NCBI GenBank assembly: GCA_046706945.1
Contig: JBJKOY010000483.1
Location: forward strand, 1 to 14,253
Direction: 5' to 3'
From: FEN-1297 sp046706945
GTDB taxonomy: Bacteria; Bacteroidota; Ignavibacteria; Ignavibacteriales; Ignavibacteriaceae
Length of the DNA: 14,253 bases
Both the position numbers and the translations under genes were made by a program. A model generated the notes under the pieces. That model did no database searches. It worked only from the letters and a program-made list of their open reading frames with translations, and had not been told where the DNA came from. Below are positions 7,724 through 14,253 of this stretch, piece after piece. Every line of letters starts with the position of its first letter. Position 1 is the stretch's first letter.

Positions 7724-7796
7724 GAGTCTCCCGAAGTAATGTCTTTGTCAAAAGGTTCTCGTGCAGCGATCCCTTCGGTATAGGACATAAAGACTC
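7724..7796. repeat. Nested inverted repeats upstream of hemH
   Basis: Outer arms gagtct (7724-7729) and agactc (7791-7796) enclose inner arms ccgaag (7731-7736) and cttcgg (7773-7778). The two left arms are close together, so a long imperfect hairpin could form, but the right arms are 12 bases apart and the fold is not compelling. The element ends 62 bases before the hemH ATG. It could be a degenerate mobile repeat or an untranslated-leader structure. No known riboswitch consensus was recognised. Confidence 0.35.
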
Positions 7797-7858
7797 TTAA
7801 AAAATTTTCAGACACCCTGTGGAAATTAGTTATTAAAAATTATAAATCGGAAAATTCT

Positions 7859-8878
7859 ATGAGCGCTAAAACCGGAGTTCTTTTAATAAATCTCGGCACA
7901 CCCGACAGCCCGACGGTCCGCGACGTCCGAAGATATTTATCCGAATTCCTGAATGATCCCCGGGTTATAGATATCCCGTGGCTGCTGAGAAAAATTCTGG
8001 TCAATCTTATTATTGTACCTTTCAGGGCGCCCAAATCCGCCAAGACTTATATGCAATTATGGACTAAAGAAGGATCGCCGCTGTTAATATACGGCCTCAA
8101 GTTAAAAGATAAATTGCAGGAAGTCCTCGGAAAGGATTTTGCCGTTGAGCTTGCCATGCGGTACCAGAACCCGAGTCTTGACGACGTGCTGGAGAGAATG
8201 AGAAAGCAAAATTACAAAAGAATAATAATCGTCCCTTTGTTCCCGCAGTATGCTTCGGCCAGCACCGGCTCGGCAATTGACAAAGCGATGAAGATTATCA
8301 GCGGCTGGTGGGTAATTCCCGAGCTGAGAATTATCAGCCAGTTTTTCGATAACGAAGGTTTTCTGGAAACCGTAGCGGAAAGGGCTAAACAATATAATAC
8401 CGACGAATACGATCATATCCTCTTCAGCTACCACGGATTACCGGTCAGGCAGGTTGACAAGGCGCATAACGACGGGAAGCCGTGCGGCGATCACCGCTGC
8501 CGGGAAGAATGGAATGAGGATAACTATTACTGCTACAAAGCCGCATGCTATGCGACCACAAGGCTGCTGGTTTCCAGGTTAAAAATACCAGGCGGGAAAT
8601 ATACGGTATGCTTCCAGTCGCGGCTAGATAAAAATTGGCTAGAGCCCTTTGCCGATAAGACAATCATCCGGAAAGTCGAAGAAGGCGCAAAAAAGATCCT
8701 CGTATTCAGTCCTGCCTTCGTTGCGGACTGTCTTGAAACAAGAGTGGAGATCGGGATCGAATACCAGAAACTTTTTGAAGAGCACGGCGGTGAGAAAATT
8801 CAGCTCGTGGAAAGTTTAAACGATCACCCGTTATGGGTTGAAACGCTGAAAAAAATGATTTTGAAAGAATCAATGTAG
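7859..8878 (+). CDS. hemH: Ferrochelatase, with four-cysteine insert
   Basis: 339-residue enzyme that inserts Fe2+ into protoporphyrin IX (or coproporphyrin III in some bacteria), a late step of heme synthesis. Family landmarks: N-terminal GVLLINLGTPDSP (6-18), the RYLSEFLNDPRVID block (25-38), PLFPQYASASTGS (126-138), FSYHGLP with the catalytic His192, and the SPAFVADCLET segment with conserved Glu293 near the end. After His192 a segment holds Cys209, Cys214, Cys225 and Cys230 in two Cys-x4-Cys pairs. Internal cysteine clusters in this place bind a [2Fe-2S] centre in some microbial ferrochelatases, so a cluster is plausible here. No strong Shine-Dalgarno precedes the ATG at 7859. A secreted thioredoxin-like gene follows 27 bases downstream and is probably co-transcribed. 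Confidence 0.95.
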   Translation: MSAKTGVLLINLGTPDSPTVRDVRRYLSEFLNDPRVIDIPWLLRKILVNLIIVPFRAPKSAKTYMQLWTKEGSPLLIYGLKLKDKLQEVLGKDFAVELAMRYQNPSLDDVLERMRKQNYKRIIIVPLFPQYASASTGSAIDKAMKIISGWWVIPELRIISQFFDNEGFLETVAERAKQYNTDEYDHILFSYHGLPVRQVDKAHNDGKPCGDHRCREEWNEDNYYCYKAACYATTRLLVSRLKIPGGKYTVCFQSRLDKNWLEPFADKTIIRKVEEGAKKILVFSPAFVADCLETRVEIGIEYQKLFEEHGGEKIQLVESLNDHPLWVETLKKMILKESM

Positions 8879-8905
8879 AATATTCCGTTACTAAAGGAGC
8901 AATAA

Positions 8906-9796
8906 ATGCGTTTGCCGGCTGCAGCCGCAATAATAATAATTTTATGTATTTCGGGGATCATCTTCCCGCAGGATTATTACCCTTCGTCCGAATTTTTTGC
9001 CGATGCAAATTATGCCGAGGCCCCGCTGCAGAAAGGGCTGCCTGAAACGGAACCGGGTAAAGAATACCCGCTGAAGTTAAGGGATCCGTACTTTGCGTGG
9101 ATAAATCCTGTGTACGGATTTCTGCAGATCTTTTTTATTAAAGGATTCGACGCCGGCAACCGGGAAAAGTATTTTATACTGACGGTTTCCCCGTCGGAGG
9201 GCAGTACTTTAAATCCGGTGGAGATTCTAACGCATTCGGGGAATGAACTTTACGGTTATTCTTATATCGGCGTGACCCTGCAGAGCGCATTCAGTTTCCC
9301 GTTAAAATTAAGTTTTTCCGGGAGCGGCAGTGAAATAAAATACTCGTGGCCTCCCGATGTAAGTCAGGGAAATAACATTCAGCCTGTTCCCGTAATTAAA
9401 ATCGGAGACAAGCTTAATCCTTCTTCGCTTCCCTTAAAGGATAACAATATTAAGCCGGAAGATTTAAAAAACAAGAGAGTGATTTTGATTTGGAGACCGG
9501 ATTCGTCCAGAGCCGGCAACAAATCCGTTTCGGATTTTAACTCCTTATACAAGAAATACGAAGGAAATCCTAACACCGTTTTCATCTCCGTAGGCAACGA
9601 TAAAAATATGCGGGATAAGAAGGGAAATTATTACCAGATAAAACCCGACAGTAAAACCGCTTCTTACCTCGGCGAGTATTCTCCGCTAACCCTGATTGCC
9701 GACAGTACCGGGAAGATTATTTACAGCCGCCTCGGTTACAATAAATCTTATTCGGATATTATTAATAAAATATTAAGCAATTATAAAACTCATTAA
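8906..9796 (+). CDS. Secreted protein with cysteine-less thioredoxin/TlpA-like C-terminal domain
   Basis: 296 residues. An N-terminal signal peptide (about 1-21, cleavage near FPQ) exports it to the periplasm or beyond. Residues about 25-155 form a domain I do not recognise. Residues about 165-296 read like a TlpA/redoxin fold: KNKRVILIWRPDSSRAG (188-204) takes the place where thioredoxins have W-C-x-x-C, the following helix and strand (TVFISVGND) fit, YSPLTLIADSTGKI (258-271) matches the cis-proline strand and turn, and a terminal helix follows. Neither active-site cysteine is present, so disulfide exchange is unlikely; a binding or scaffold role is inferred. A clear Shine-Dalgarno (aaaggag, 8893-8899) lies six bases before the ATG. 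The short gap after hemH suggests an operon and perhaps a link to heme or cytochrome maturation. Fold assignment is by eye. Confidence 0.72.
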   Translation: MRLPAAAAIIIILCISGIIFPQDYYPSSEFFADANYAEAPLQKGLPETEPGKEYPLKLRDPYFAWINPVYGFLQIFFIKGFDAGNREKYFILTVSPSEGSTLNPVEILTHSGNELYGYSYIGVTLQSAFSFPLKLSFSGSGSEIKYSWPPDVSQGNNIQPVPVIKIGDKLNPSSLPLKDNNIKPEDLKNKRVILIWRPDSSRAGNKSVSDFNSLYKKYEGNPNTVFISVGNDKNMRDKKGNYYQIKPDSKTASYLGEYSPLTLIADSTGKIIYSRLGYNKSYSDIINKILSNYKTH

Positions 9797-9904
9797 CTGC
9801 AGCCTTTGTAATTCCGTTATTTAAATTATTGATATAGACAACAGTTCGGCCGTACGGTCTTATATGATTGTTTTTTTTAATATTTTTACGGTAAAAGATA
9901 AATC

Positions 9905-9940
9905 GATGTTGTATAAATTTTAGTTATAAATTACAACATC
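9905..9940. promoter_or_regulatory. 9-bp inverted repeat upstream of the pgpH operon
   Basis: gatgttgta (9905-9913) and tacaacatc (9932-9940) are perfectly complementary around an 18-base AT-rich spacer. No T tract follows, so it is not a standard terminator. It ends 75 bases before the ATG at 10016. It may be an operator or a leader hairpin. A near-palindrome cggtaatattgccg sits just downstream (9952-9965). Confidence 0.35.
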
Positions 9941-10015
9941 ATTGAAAAAGTCGGTAATATTGCCGTAATTGGTTTGATCTAAATTATTTTTGTCTTAGAA
10001 AAAGCGAAAAAACAA

Positions 10016-12223
10016 ATGCCGGAGAAAAAACAATTTAAAATAAGGACGAGCCTCAGGATAAAATTGCTTATCGGATTGGCAACTGTTTTTCTTATTGCCT
10101 ATATGTTTCCGAAGGGAGAATCGATCGAATCCAACGTATCGGTCGGTTCCATTTGGATCCACGACGATTTGATAGCGCCTTTCAGCTTCCCTATTATTAA
10201 GGATCCCGAAGTTTATAAAGCCGAACTTAAAGCGGCGGCACACAGTATTTTCCCTGTTTTCGTAAGACAGAAGGACGAACCGGATAACGCCATCGATTCT
10301 CTGAAAACGTACGACGTCTTTTTGATGAGGATAATCGACAGCGTTATAGCAAATAATCTTAAAGATTTTAACCCGACATTCCTGAGTTCCGCTTCCTTCA
10401 ATACTTTCACCGGTCTGCGCAAGCAGGAAATGAACATGCTTCTGAACAAGCGCCTTAACTTCAGGCAAATTTTTAATACGGCCCGCGATGCTTTAAGCAG
10501 TATCTACAGGTATAAAATAATTAATTTGGATTCCGTAGAACTTAACAGGGACAGTATTGCGATAAGAACCGGCAATGTGGACAAAATCGAAAAGCTGAAC
10601 TCGGTTTATGAATTGAACGAAGCTAAAAGTCTGCTGGCCAGAATTATAGAAACAACGAATTATCCGGGAGACCTCAAAAATGCGCTTACCGAATACGTAT
10701 CCCATTTCGTATTTCCCAACGTGATTTACAGTAAAAATTTAACCGACGAAGAAATAAAACAAGCGGAGAGCAACGTTTCCAAATACAGCGGAATTGTGAA
10801 CGAGAACGAACGGATAATAGCAAAACACGACAGGATTACGAAAGAGGACAAGCTTAAGATCGAGTCGTTCAAAGCCGCCAAAGGCGAGCAGATAGGCACC
10901 GAAGGATACCTTCTGCAATTCCTCGGCAAGATTCTTCATGTAGGGTTCCTCCTCACGCTGCTTACCATCTACCTTTTCCTTTTCCGGAAGAAGATATTTA
11001 ACGACAACCAGCGTATCATCCTTATTGCGAGCAATATTGTCTTTATTTCTTTCATCACGTACCTGATCAACCAGATTTCCGTAAACGTTCCTCTTCAATT
11101 CATGATTTTCGTTCCTGTCTCGGCTATGCTGATAACCATAATCTTTGATTCGCGGGTCGGTTTTTATTGTACGGTAATCATTGTTTTGATAACCGGAGCG
11201 CTGAGAGCGAACGATTATACGTTTGCGGCAATGAATTTATTTGCCTCGGCTTTATCCGTTTATACGGTGCGCGATATTAAAAACAGGTCGCAGATTTTCA
11301 GGTCTTTCTTATTTATTTTCATCGGGTACGTGGTGGCAATACTGGCATTCGGTTTGGAGAGGTTCGCATCGGCCGAAAGCATTTTTATAGAGACGGCTTT
11401 TGCCGGAACCAACGCATTAATAAGTCCGGTGCTTACATACGGCCTCCTGATATTCTTCGAAAGAATTTTTAACATAACTACCGATCTGACGCTTCTTGAA
11501 CTGTCGAATTTCGACAGGCCTCTTCTGAAAGAACTTGCCAGGAGGGCGCCGGGCACATTCAACCATTCGATGACAATGGGCACTCTGGCGGAGGCCGCCG
11601 CCGAACGGATAAATGCAAATCCTCTGCTGGCGAGGGTGGGAGCTTATTATCACGATATCGGCAAAACCATTACCCCGCATAATTTCGTGGAAAACCAGCT
11701 CAACAATCAAAATGTTCACGAAAATTTAACTCCGGAAGAAAGCGTAAGCCTCATCATTAAGCATGTCAACGAAGGCATTGCCCTTGCGGAAGAAAACCAT
11801 CTACCGCAGGAAATAGCGGATTTCATACCGATGCATCACGGGACGACGACTATATCGTACTTTTACGACAAAGCAAAAAAACTGTACGGCGAAGAGAAGG
11901 TAGACATTAACGATTATAAATACCCGGGCCCGAAACCGGATACAAAAGAGACGGCAATTATAATGCTGGCGGACGGGTGCGAGTCCGCGGTGCGCTCTAT
12001 TTCTGAACCGGATCCGGTAAAAGTCGAAAACCTAATTGATAAAATAATTCAGGCCAGAGTGGAAGACGGACAGCTTGACGATTCTCCCATTACGTTCAGC
12101 GATTTGAACAAGATTAAAGAAGCGTTTATCGGGATTTTGGTAGGACAGCATCACCGCAGGATTAGGTATCCGAAACAGGACGAAATGGAACAAGGAAAAG
12201 ACGATAAACAAGAAAGCACATGA
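10016..12223 (+). CDS. pgpH: PgpH-type 7TM-HD phosphodiesterase (probable cyclic-di-AMP hydrolase)
   Basis: 735-residue inner-membrane enzyme. Order: one N-terminal membrane helix (about 14-30), an extracytoplasmic 7TMR-HDED domain (about 31-300), a block of seven membrane helices (about 303-482), and a cytoplasmic HD domain (about 500-665). Metal-binding residues typical of the HD family are present: His517 in FNHS, His546-Asp547 in YHDIGK, His583, His607-His608 in MHHGT, and Asp653 in LADG. In characterised relatives such as Listeria PgpH this domain hydrolyses c-di-AMP to pApA, and the outer domain is thought to sense an external signal. The family's usual order of domains is intact. The charged C-terminal tail (about 718-735) is probably disordered. 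It is first in a tight operon: its stop overlaps the xerD start (ATGA). The ribosome-binding site is weak and A-rich. Confidence 0.93.
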   Translation: MPEKKQFKIRTSLRIKLLIGLATVFLIAYMFPKGESIESNVSVGSIWIHDDLIAPFSFPIIKDPEVYKAELKAAAHSIFPVFVRQKDEPDNAIDSLKTYDVFLMRIIDSVIANNLKDFNPTFLSSASFNTFTGLRKQEMNMLLNKRLNFRQIFNTARDALSSIYRYKIINLDSVELNRDSIAIRTGNVDKIEKLNSVYELNEAKSLLARIIETTNYPGDLKNALTEYVSHFVFPNVIYSKNLTDEEIKQAESNVSKYSGIVNENERIIAKHDRITKEDKLKIESFKAAKGEQIGTEGYLLQFLGKILHVGFLLTLLTIYLFLFRKKIFNDNQRIILIASNIVFISFITYLINQISVNVPLQFMIFVPVSAMLITIIFDSRVGFYCTVIIVLITGALRANDYTFAAMNLFASALSVYTVRDIKNRSQIFRSFLFIFIGYVVAILAFGLERFASAESIFIETAFAGTNALISPVLTYGLLIFFERIFNITTDLTLLELSNFDRPLLKELARRAPGTFNHSMTMGTLAEAAAERINANPLLARVGAYYHDIGKTITPHNFVENQLNNQNVHENLTPEESVSLIIKHVNEGIALAEENHLPQEIADFIPMHHGTTTISYFYDKAKKLYGEEKVDINDYKYPGPKPDTKETAIIMLADGCESAVRSISEPDPVKVENLIDKIIQARVEDGQLDDSPITFSDLNKIKEAFIGILVGQHHRRIRYPKQDEMEQGKDDKQEST

Positions 12224-13110
12224 ACATTTTTCTTAAAGAATACCTGACAGTACTAAGACTGGAAAAAAATCTTTCCGAAAATACAGTAGCCTCATATAAA
12301 AACGATATATCGGCCTTCCTAAAATTTCTGGAAGCTTACAATATAAATGATCCTTCCGGTATAAATTATTCCCATCTGGCGGAGTTTTTCTCCGGTTTGA
12401 ACAAAGCGGGTCTAAACAGCAGTTCCGCGGCTCGTTATTTCTCTTCGCTGAAAGGATTCTTTATTTATTTATATGTGAATAAATATATAACCGCAAATCC
12501 TATGGAAAGAATACCGGCCCCCAAGCTCAAAAAAAATTTACCCGGAGTGCTTACTTTTCCCGAAGTCGACGCAGTTCTTTCAAAACCCGATACGGGCAAA
12601 AAACTGGGGCTGCGGGATAAGGCAATACTAGAGACGCTTTACGCCTGCGGTCTGAGGGTATCGGAACTGATAAATATTAAAATATCCGATATCTTTTTTG
12701 ATGAAGAGATCGTCAGGGTTTTGGGCAAAGGATCCAAAGAAAGATTAATACCCGTCGGCGGAAGCGCGCGAAGGTGGATCAAAGAGTACTTAAAACGAAG
12801 CAGGCCTCTTCTTGAAAAAAAGGCAAAGAGCGGGAACTTTTTGTTCCTCAACAATCTCGGGGGAAGACTGTCCAGGATGGGCGCGTGGAAAATAGTAGAC
12901 CGCTATGTAAAGGAAGCCGGAATTACGAAAGAAGTTCATCCTCATACTTTCCGGCATTCGTTCGCTACGCATCTTATAGAAGGCGGGGCCGATTTAAGAG
13001 CGGTCCAGGAAATGCTGGGCCACGCGGACATATCGACAACCCAGATTTATACGCATATCGACAGGGAATATATAAAACAGGTCCACAAACAATTTCACCC
13101 GAGAGGATAA
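12220..13110 (+). CDS. xerD: Tyrosine recombinase XerD
   Basis: 296 residues, the usual Xer length. The N-terminal core-binding SAM-like domain (about 1-95, with LSENTVASYKNDI at 18-30) is followed by the catalytic domain (about 108-290). All expected active-site residues are present: Arg146 in ACGLRVSEL, Lys170 in LGKGSKER, His242 and Arg245 in HPHTFRHSFATH, His268 in LGHADIST, and nucleophile Tyr277 in QIYTHI. The family resolves chromosome dimers at dif, with XerC/XerD acting in the presence of FtsK. The HPHTFRHSFATHL and ISTTQIYTHI blocks look more like XerD than XerC, but a single-Xer lineage cannot be excluded. Its ATG lies in the ATGA overlap with pgpH, implying translational coupling. 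No attachment sites or phage genes flank it, so a housekeeping role is favoured over an integrase of a mobile element. Confidence 0.92.
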   Translation: MNIFLKEYLTVLRLEKNLSENTVASYKNDISAFLKFLEAYNINDPSGINYSHLAEFFSGLNKAGLNSSSAARYFSSLKGFFIYLYVNKYITANPMERIPAPKLKKNLPGVLTFPEVDAVLSKPDTGKKLGLRDKAILETLYACGLRVSELINIKISDIFFDEEIVRVLGKGSKERLIPVGGSARRWIKEYLKRSRPLLEKKAKSGNFLFLNNLGGRLSRMGAWKIVDRYVKEAGITKEVHPHTFRHSFATHLIEGGADLRAVQEMLGHADISTTQIYTHIDREYIKQVHKQFHPRG

Positions 13111-13115
13111 AAATT

Positions 13116-13766
13116 TTGTCTAATATCCACATAAGCGAAAAATTAATATCTTTTGTCTCCTTTTTGCCGCTGTTCTTCATATCGCTGGGAATACATGAGT
13201 TTGCCCATGCTTTAACCGCCTGGAGGCTGGGCGACGATACCGCAAAAAACCAGGGAAGACTTACTCTCAACCCATTCAAGCACGCCGATCTCGTCGGTAC
13301 GTATATTATGCCGCTGGCCTCATTCGCTTCCGGTTTTGCTTTGATCGGATGGGCCAAACCCGTCCCGGTAAACAGGGCAAAATTTAAAGATCAATTTAAA
13401 GACGATGCGGTCGTGTCTTTTGCGGGACCTTTTTCCAATTTCCTTCTCGCCGTTATTTTTTTTGTAATTATGGTGCTCGTTTTGAATACCGGGGCGTCTT
13501 ACGGGCAGTTTTGGGTAAATCTGCTTTGGTACGGTGTTTTCTTCAACATTTTCCTTTTTGTCTTCAATCTTTTGCCTATTCCGCCGCTTGACGGTTCTCA
13601 TATTCTCTTTGATCTTTTCCCCAGCAAATTCACCGCAAAGCTGCTTAATTTGGGAATCTACGGAACGGTAATCTTGCTGGTATTTATATACAGTCCGTTA
13701 TGGACGTACTTTATGAAATTGGTAAACTTAATATTAAGTTTGTTTATTAAAACGGCCGGTCTTTAA
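13116..13766 (+). CDS. Site-2-protease-family (M50) membrane metalloprotease
   Basis: 216-residue multi-spanning inner-membrane protein. The zinc-binding HExxH motif is in GIHEFAHA (His27, Glu28, His31) at the end of the first membrane helix, and the third ligand is expected to be Asp159 in PIPPLDG. Further hydrophobic segments lie at about 62-80, 100-123, 132-153 and 175-208. It matches the short, PDZ-less group of M50 proteins, which cleave substrates within the membrane; the substrate here is unknown. The frame stays open upstream into xerD, but I choose the TTG at 13116: gagagga (13101-13107) lies eight bases before it, the protein then starts with its first membrane helix, and the overlap with xerD disappears. 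It begins five bases after the xerD stop and its stop overlaps the next ATG by one base. Confidence 0.88.
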   Translation: MSNIHISEKLISFVSFLPLFFISLGIHEFAHALTAWRLGDDTAKNQGRLTLNPFKHADLVGTYIMPLASFASGFALIGWAKPVPVNRAKFKDQFKDDAVVSFAGPFSNFLLAVIFFVIMVLVLNTGASYGQFWVNLLWYGVFFNIFLFVFNLLPIPPLDGSHILFDLFPSKFTAKLLNLGIYGTVILLVFIYSPLWTYFMKLVNLILSLFIKTAGL

Positions 13767-14253
13767 TGTTTGTAAGAAAAATAATTGCAATTTCATGCGT
13801 TATATTGTTTTTGTCAGGATGTACCGGGAAAAAACCCGGCCGCGGCGCAGCGGAGGGCAATTACTCGAGAAAAATACCGGAAGTAAAAAATTTATTGATT
13901 GTCGGGGTGTTCGGATTCAGAGCCGGGCTGTACGAATATAATTTCGAGAACAAAAAGGTTTCCTTATTTTGGTCGAAGGACGACGAAAGCGTGGTAGACC
14001 TTTCGTATTCTCGCGGCATGAAAAAGGCTTTTGTTCTTACGGCTTCCGATTACGGGAAGAACGGGGCCCTGCCGTTTATCAAGGGCGCCAAGATTTATCT
14101 GTTCGATGCCGATTCAAATCAGATGGAACCGATAGAAAAAATCGGCGACGGAGTTCAGGTATTCATGATGTGGGGAACCGACAACACATTCAAAGTGATA
14201 ATGAATTCCATCGATCTTACGGTTGCCACTTATATAAATCAGCATATTCAGAT
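13766..14253 (+). CDS. Lipoprotein of unknown function, truncated by window end
   Basis: Open from the ATG at 13766 to the right edge without a stop (162 complete codons seen). The translation begins MFVRKIIAISCVILFLSGC, a textbook lipoprotein signal with lipobox LSGC and Cys19 as the lipidated residue. A charged linker (KKPGRGAAEG) follows, then beta-strand-rich sequence with blocks such as LLIVGVFGFRAGLYEYN, KVSLFW and AKIYLFDADSNQ. These look like blades of a beta-propeller reading a value and comparing it, but this is only an impression from half the protein. The start codon overlaps the stop of the metalloprotease gene by one base (TAATG), so it is translationally coupled and the fourth gene of the pgpH operon. 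No function can be assigned. Confidence 0.8.
   Translation, partial: MFVRKIIAISCVILFLSGCTGKKPGRGAAEGNYSRKIPEVKNLLIVGVFGFRAGLYEYNFENKKVSLFWSKDDESVVDLSYSRGMKKAFVLTASDYGKNGALPFIKGAKIYLFDADSNQMEPIEKIGDGVQVFMMWGTDNTFKVIMNSIDLTVATYINQHIQ

Noticed and set aside
8441..8453. Second copy of the repeat core ccggtcaggcagg within hemH
   Set aside because: It matches part of the hairpin at 6245-6265 but lacks the left arm, and it encodes the ferrochelatase residues following the catalytic His, so it is chance or codon use rather than an inserted repeat.
9841..9878. Possible terminator after the thioredoxin-like gene
   Set aside because: There is an eight-T tract at 9871-9878, but the sequence before it (around ccgtacgg) does not form a convincing stem ending next to the T run.
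9969..9992. Bacteroidota-type promoter upstream of pgpH
   Set aside because: TATTTTTG at 9985-9992 fits TAnnTTTG, but no TTTG lies at the right distance upstream and the start of transcription would fall almost on the ATG.
12220..13110. Tyrosine recombinase as integrase of a mobile element
   Set aside because: Length and motifs fit housekeeping XerD, it is translationally coupled to pgpH, and there are no attachment repeats, tRNA or phage genes nearby.
12885..13115. N-terminal extension of the M50 protease frame overlapping xerD
   Set aside because: The extra 77 codons are an out-of-frame reading of the xerD catalytic domain, low in hydrophobic content and rich in Arg, Ser and Gly. A Shine-Dalgarno sits before the TTG at 13116, where the real membrane protein begins.

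Overview
The window most likely comes from a member of the Ignavibacteria (Bacteroidota/Chlorobi side). The strongest clue is the C-terminus of the secreted protease at 3549-6497. Its QLSQNYPNPFNPTTKIKY, VYDILGREVATLVNEE and GVYFYQLKAG blocks match the type IX secretion (T9SS) sorting domain as it is usually written in Ignavibacterium and Melioribacter relatives. Moderate-to-low GC, AT-rich spacers, often weak Shine-Dalgarno sequences and several beta-barrel and lipoprotein genes agree with this. Every gene I support is on the + strand. The assignment comes from motif recognition, not from a database search.

Layout: (1) 1-3409 is a cell-envelope region. It holds two copies of a module made of a small outer-membrane beta-barrel protein and a Gly-rich lipoprotein (258-893 with 904-1335, and 1906-2664 with 2966-3409). 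The lipoproteins are clear paralogues, and the two barrel genes share a leader sequence before their start codons. A terminator-like hairpin follows the first pair, while a very strong terminator separates the two genes of the second pair. (2) 3549-6497 encodes a T9SS-exported subtilisin-like protease whose sorting domain has taken up an in-frame cluster of hairpin-forming repeats. A CorA-type divalent metal channel follows after 14 bases. (3) 7580-7858 is a repeat-bearing spacer. (4) 7859-9796 holds ferrochelatase (hemH) with a four-cysteine insert, followed by a secreted protein with a thioredoxin-like C-terminal domain that lacks the redox cysteines. (5) From 10016 to the right edge is a tightly packed operon: a PgpH-type 7TM-HD phosphodiesterase (probable cyclic-di-AMP hydrolase), the XerD recombinase, an M50/site-2-protease-family membrane metalloprotease, and a lipoprotein cut off by the window end.

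The right half is mostly conserved core genes. The less ordinary material is the duplicated barrel/lipoprotein module, the repeat-invaded sorting domain, the cysteine-less thioredoxin-like protein beside hemH, and the structured spacers. I found no CRISPR array, tRNA, rRNA, transposase or prophage gene. I saw no complete undescribed system that I could defend; the duplicated barrel/lipoprotein module is the nearest candidate.
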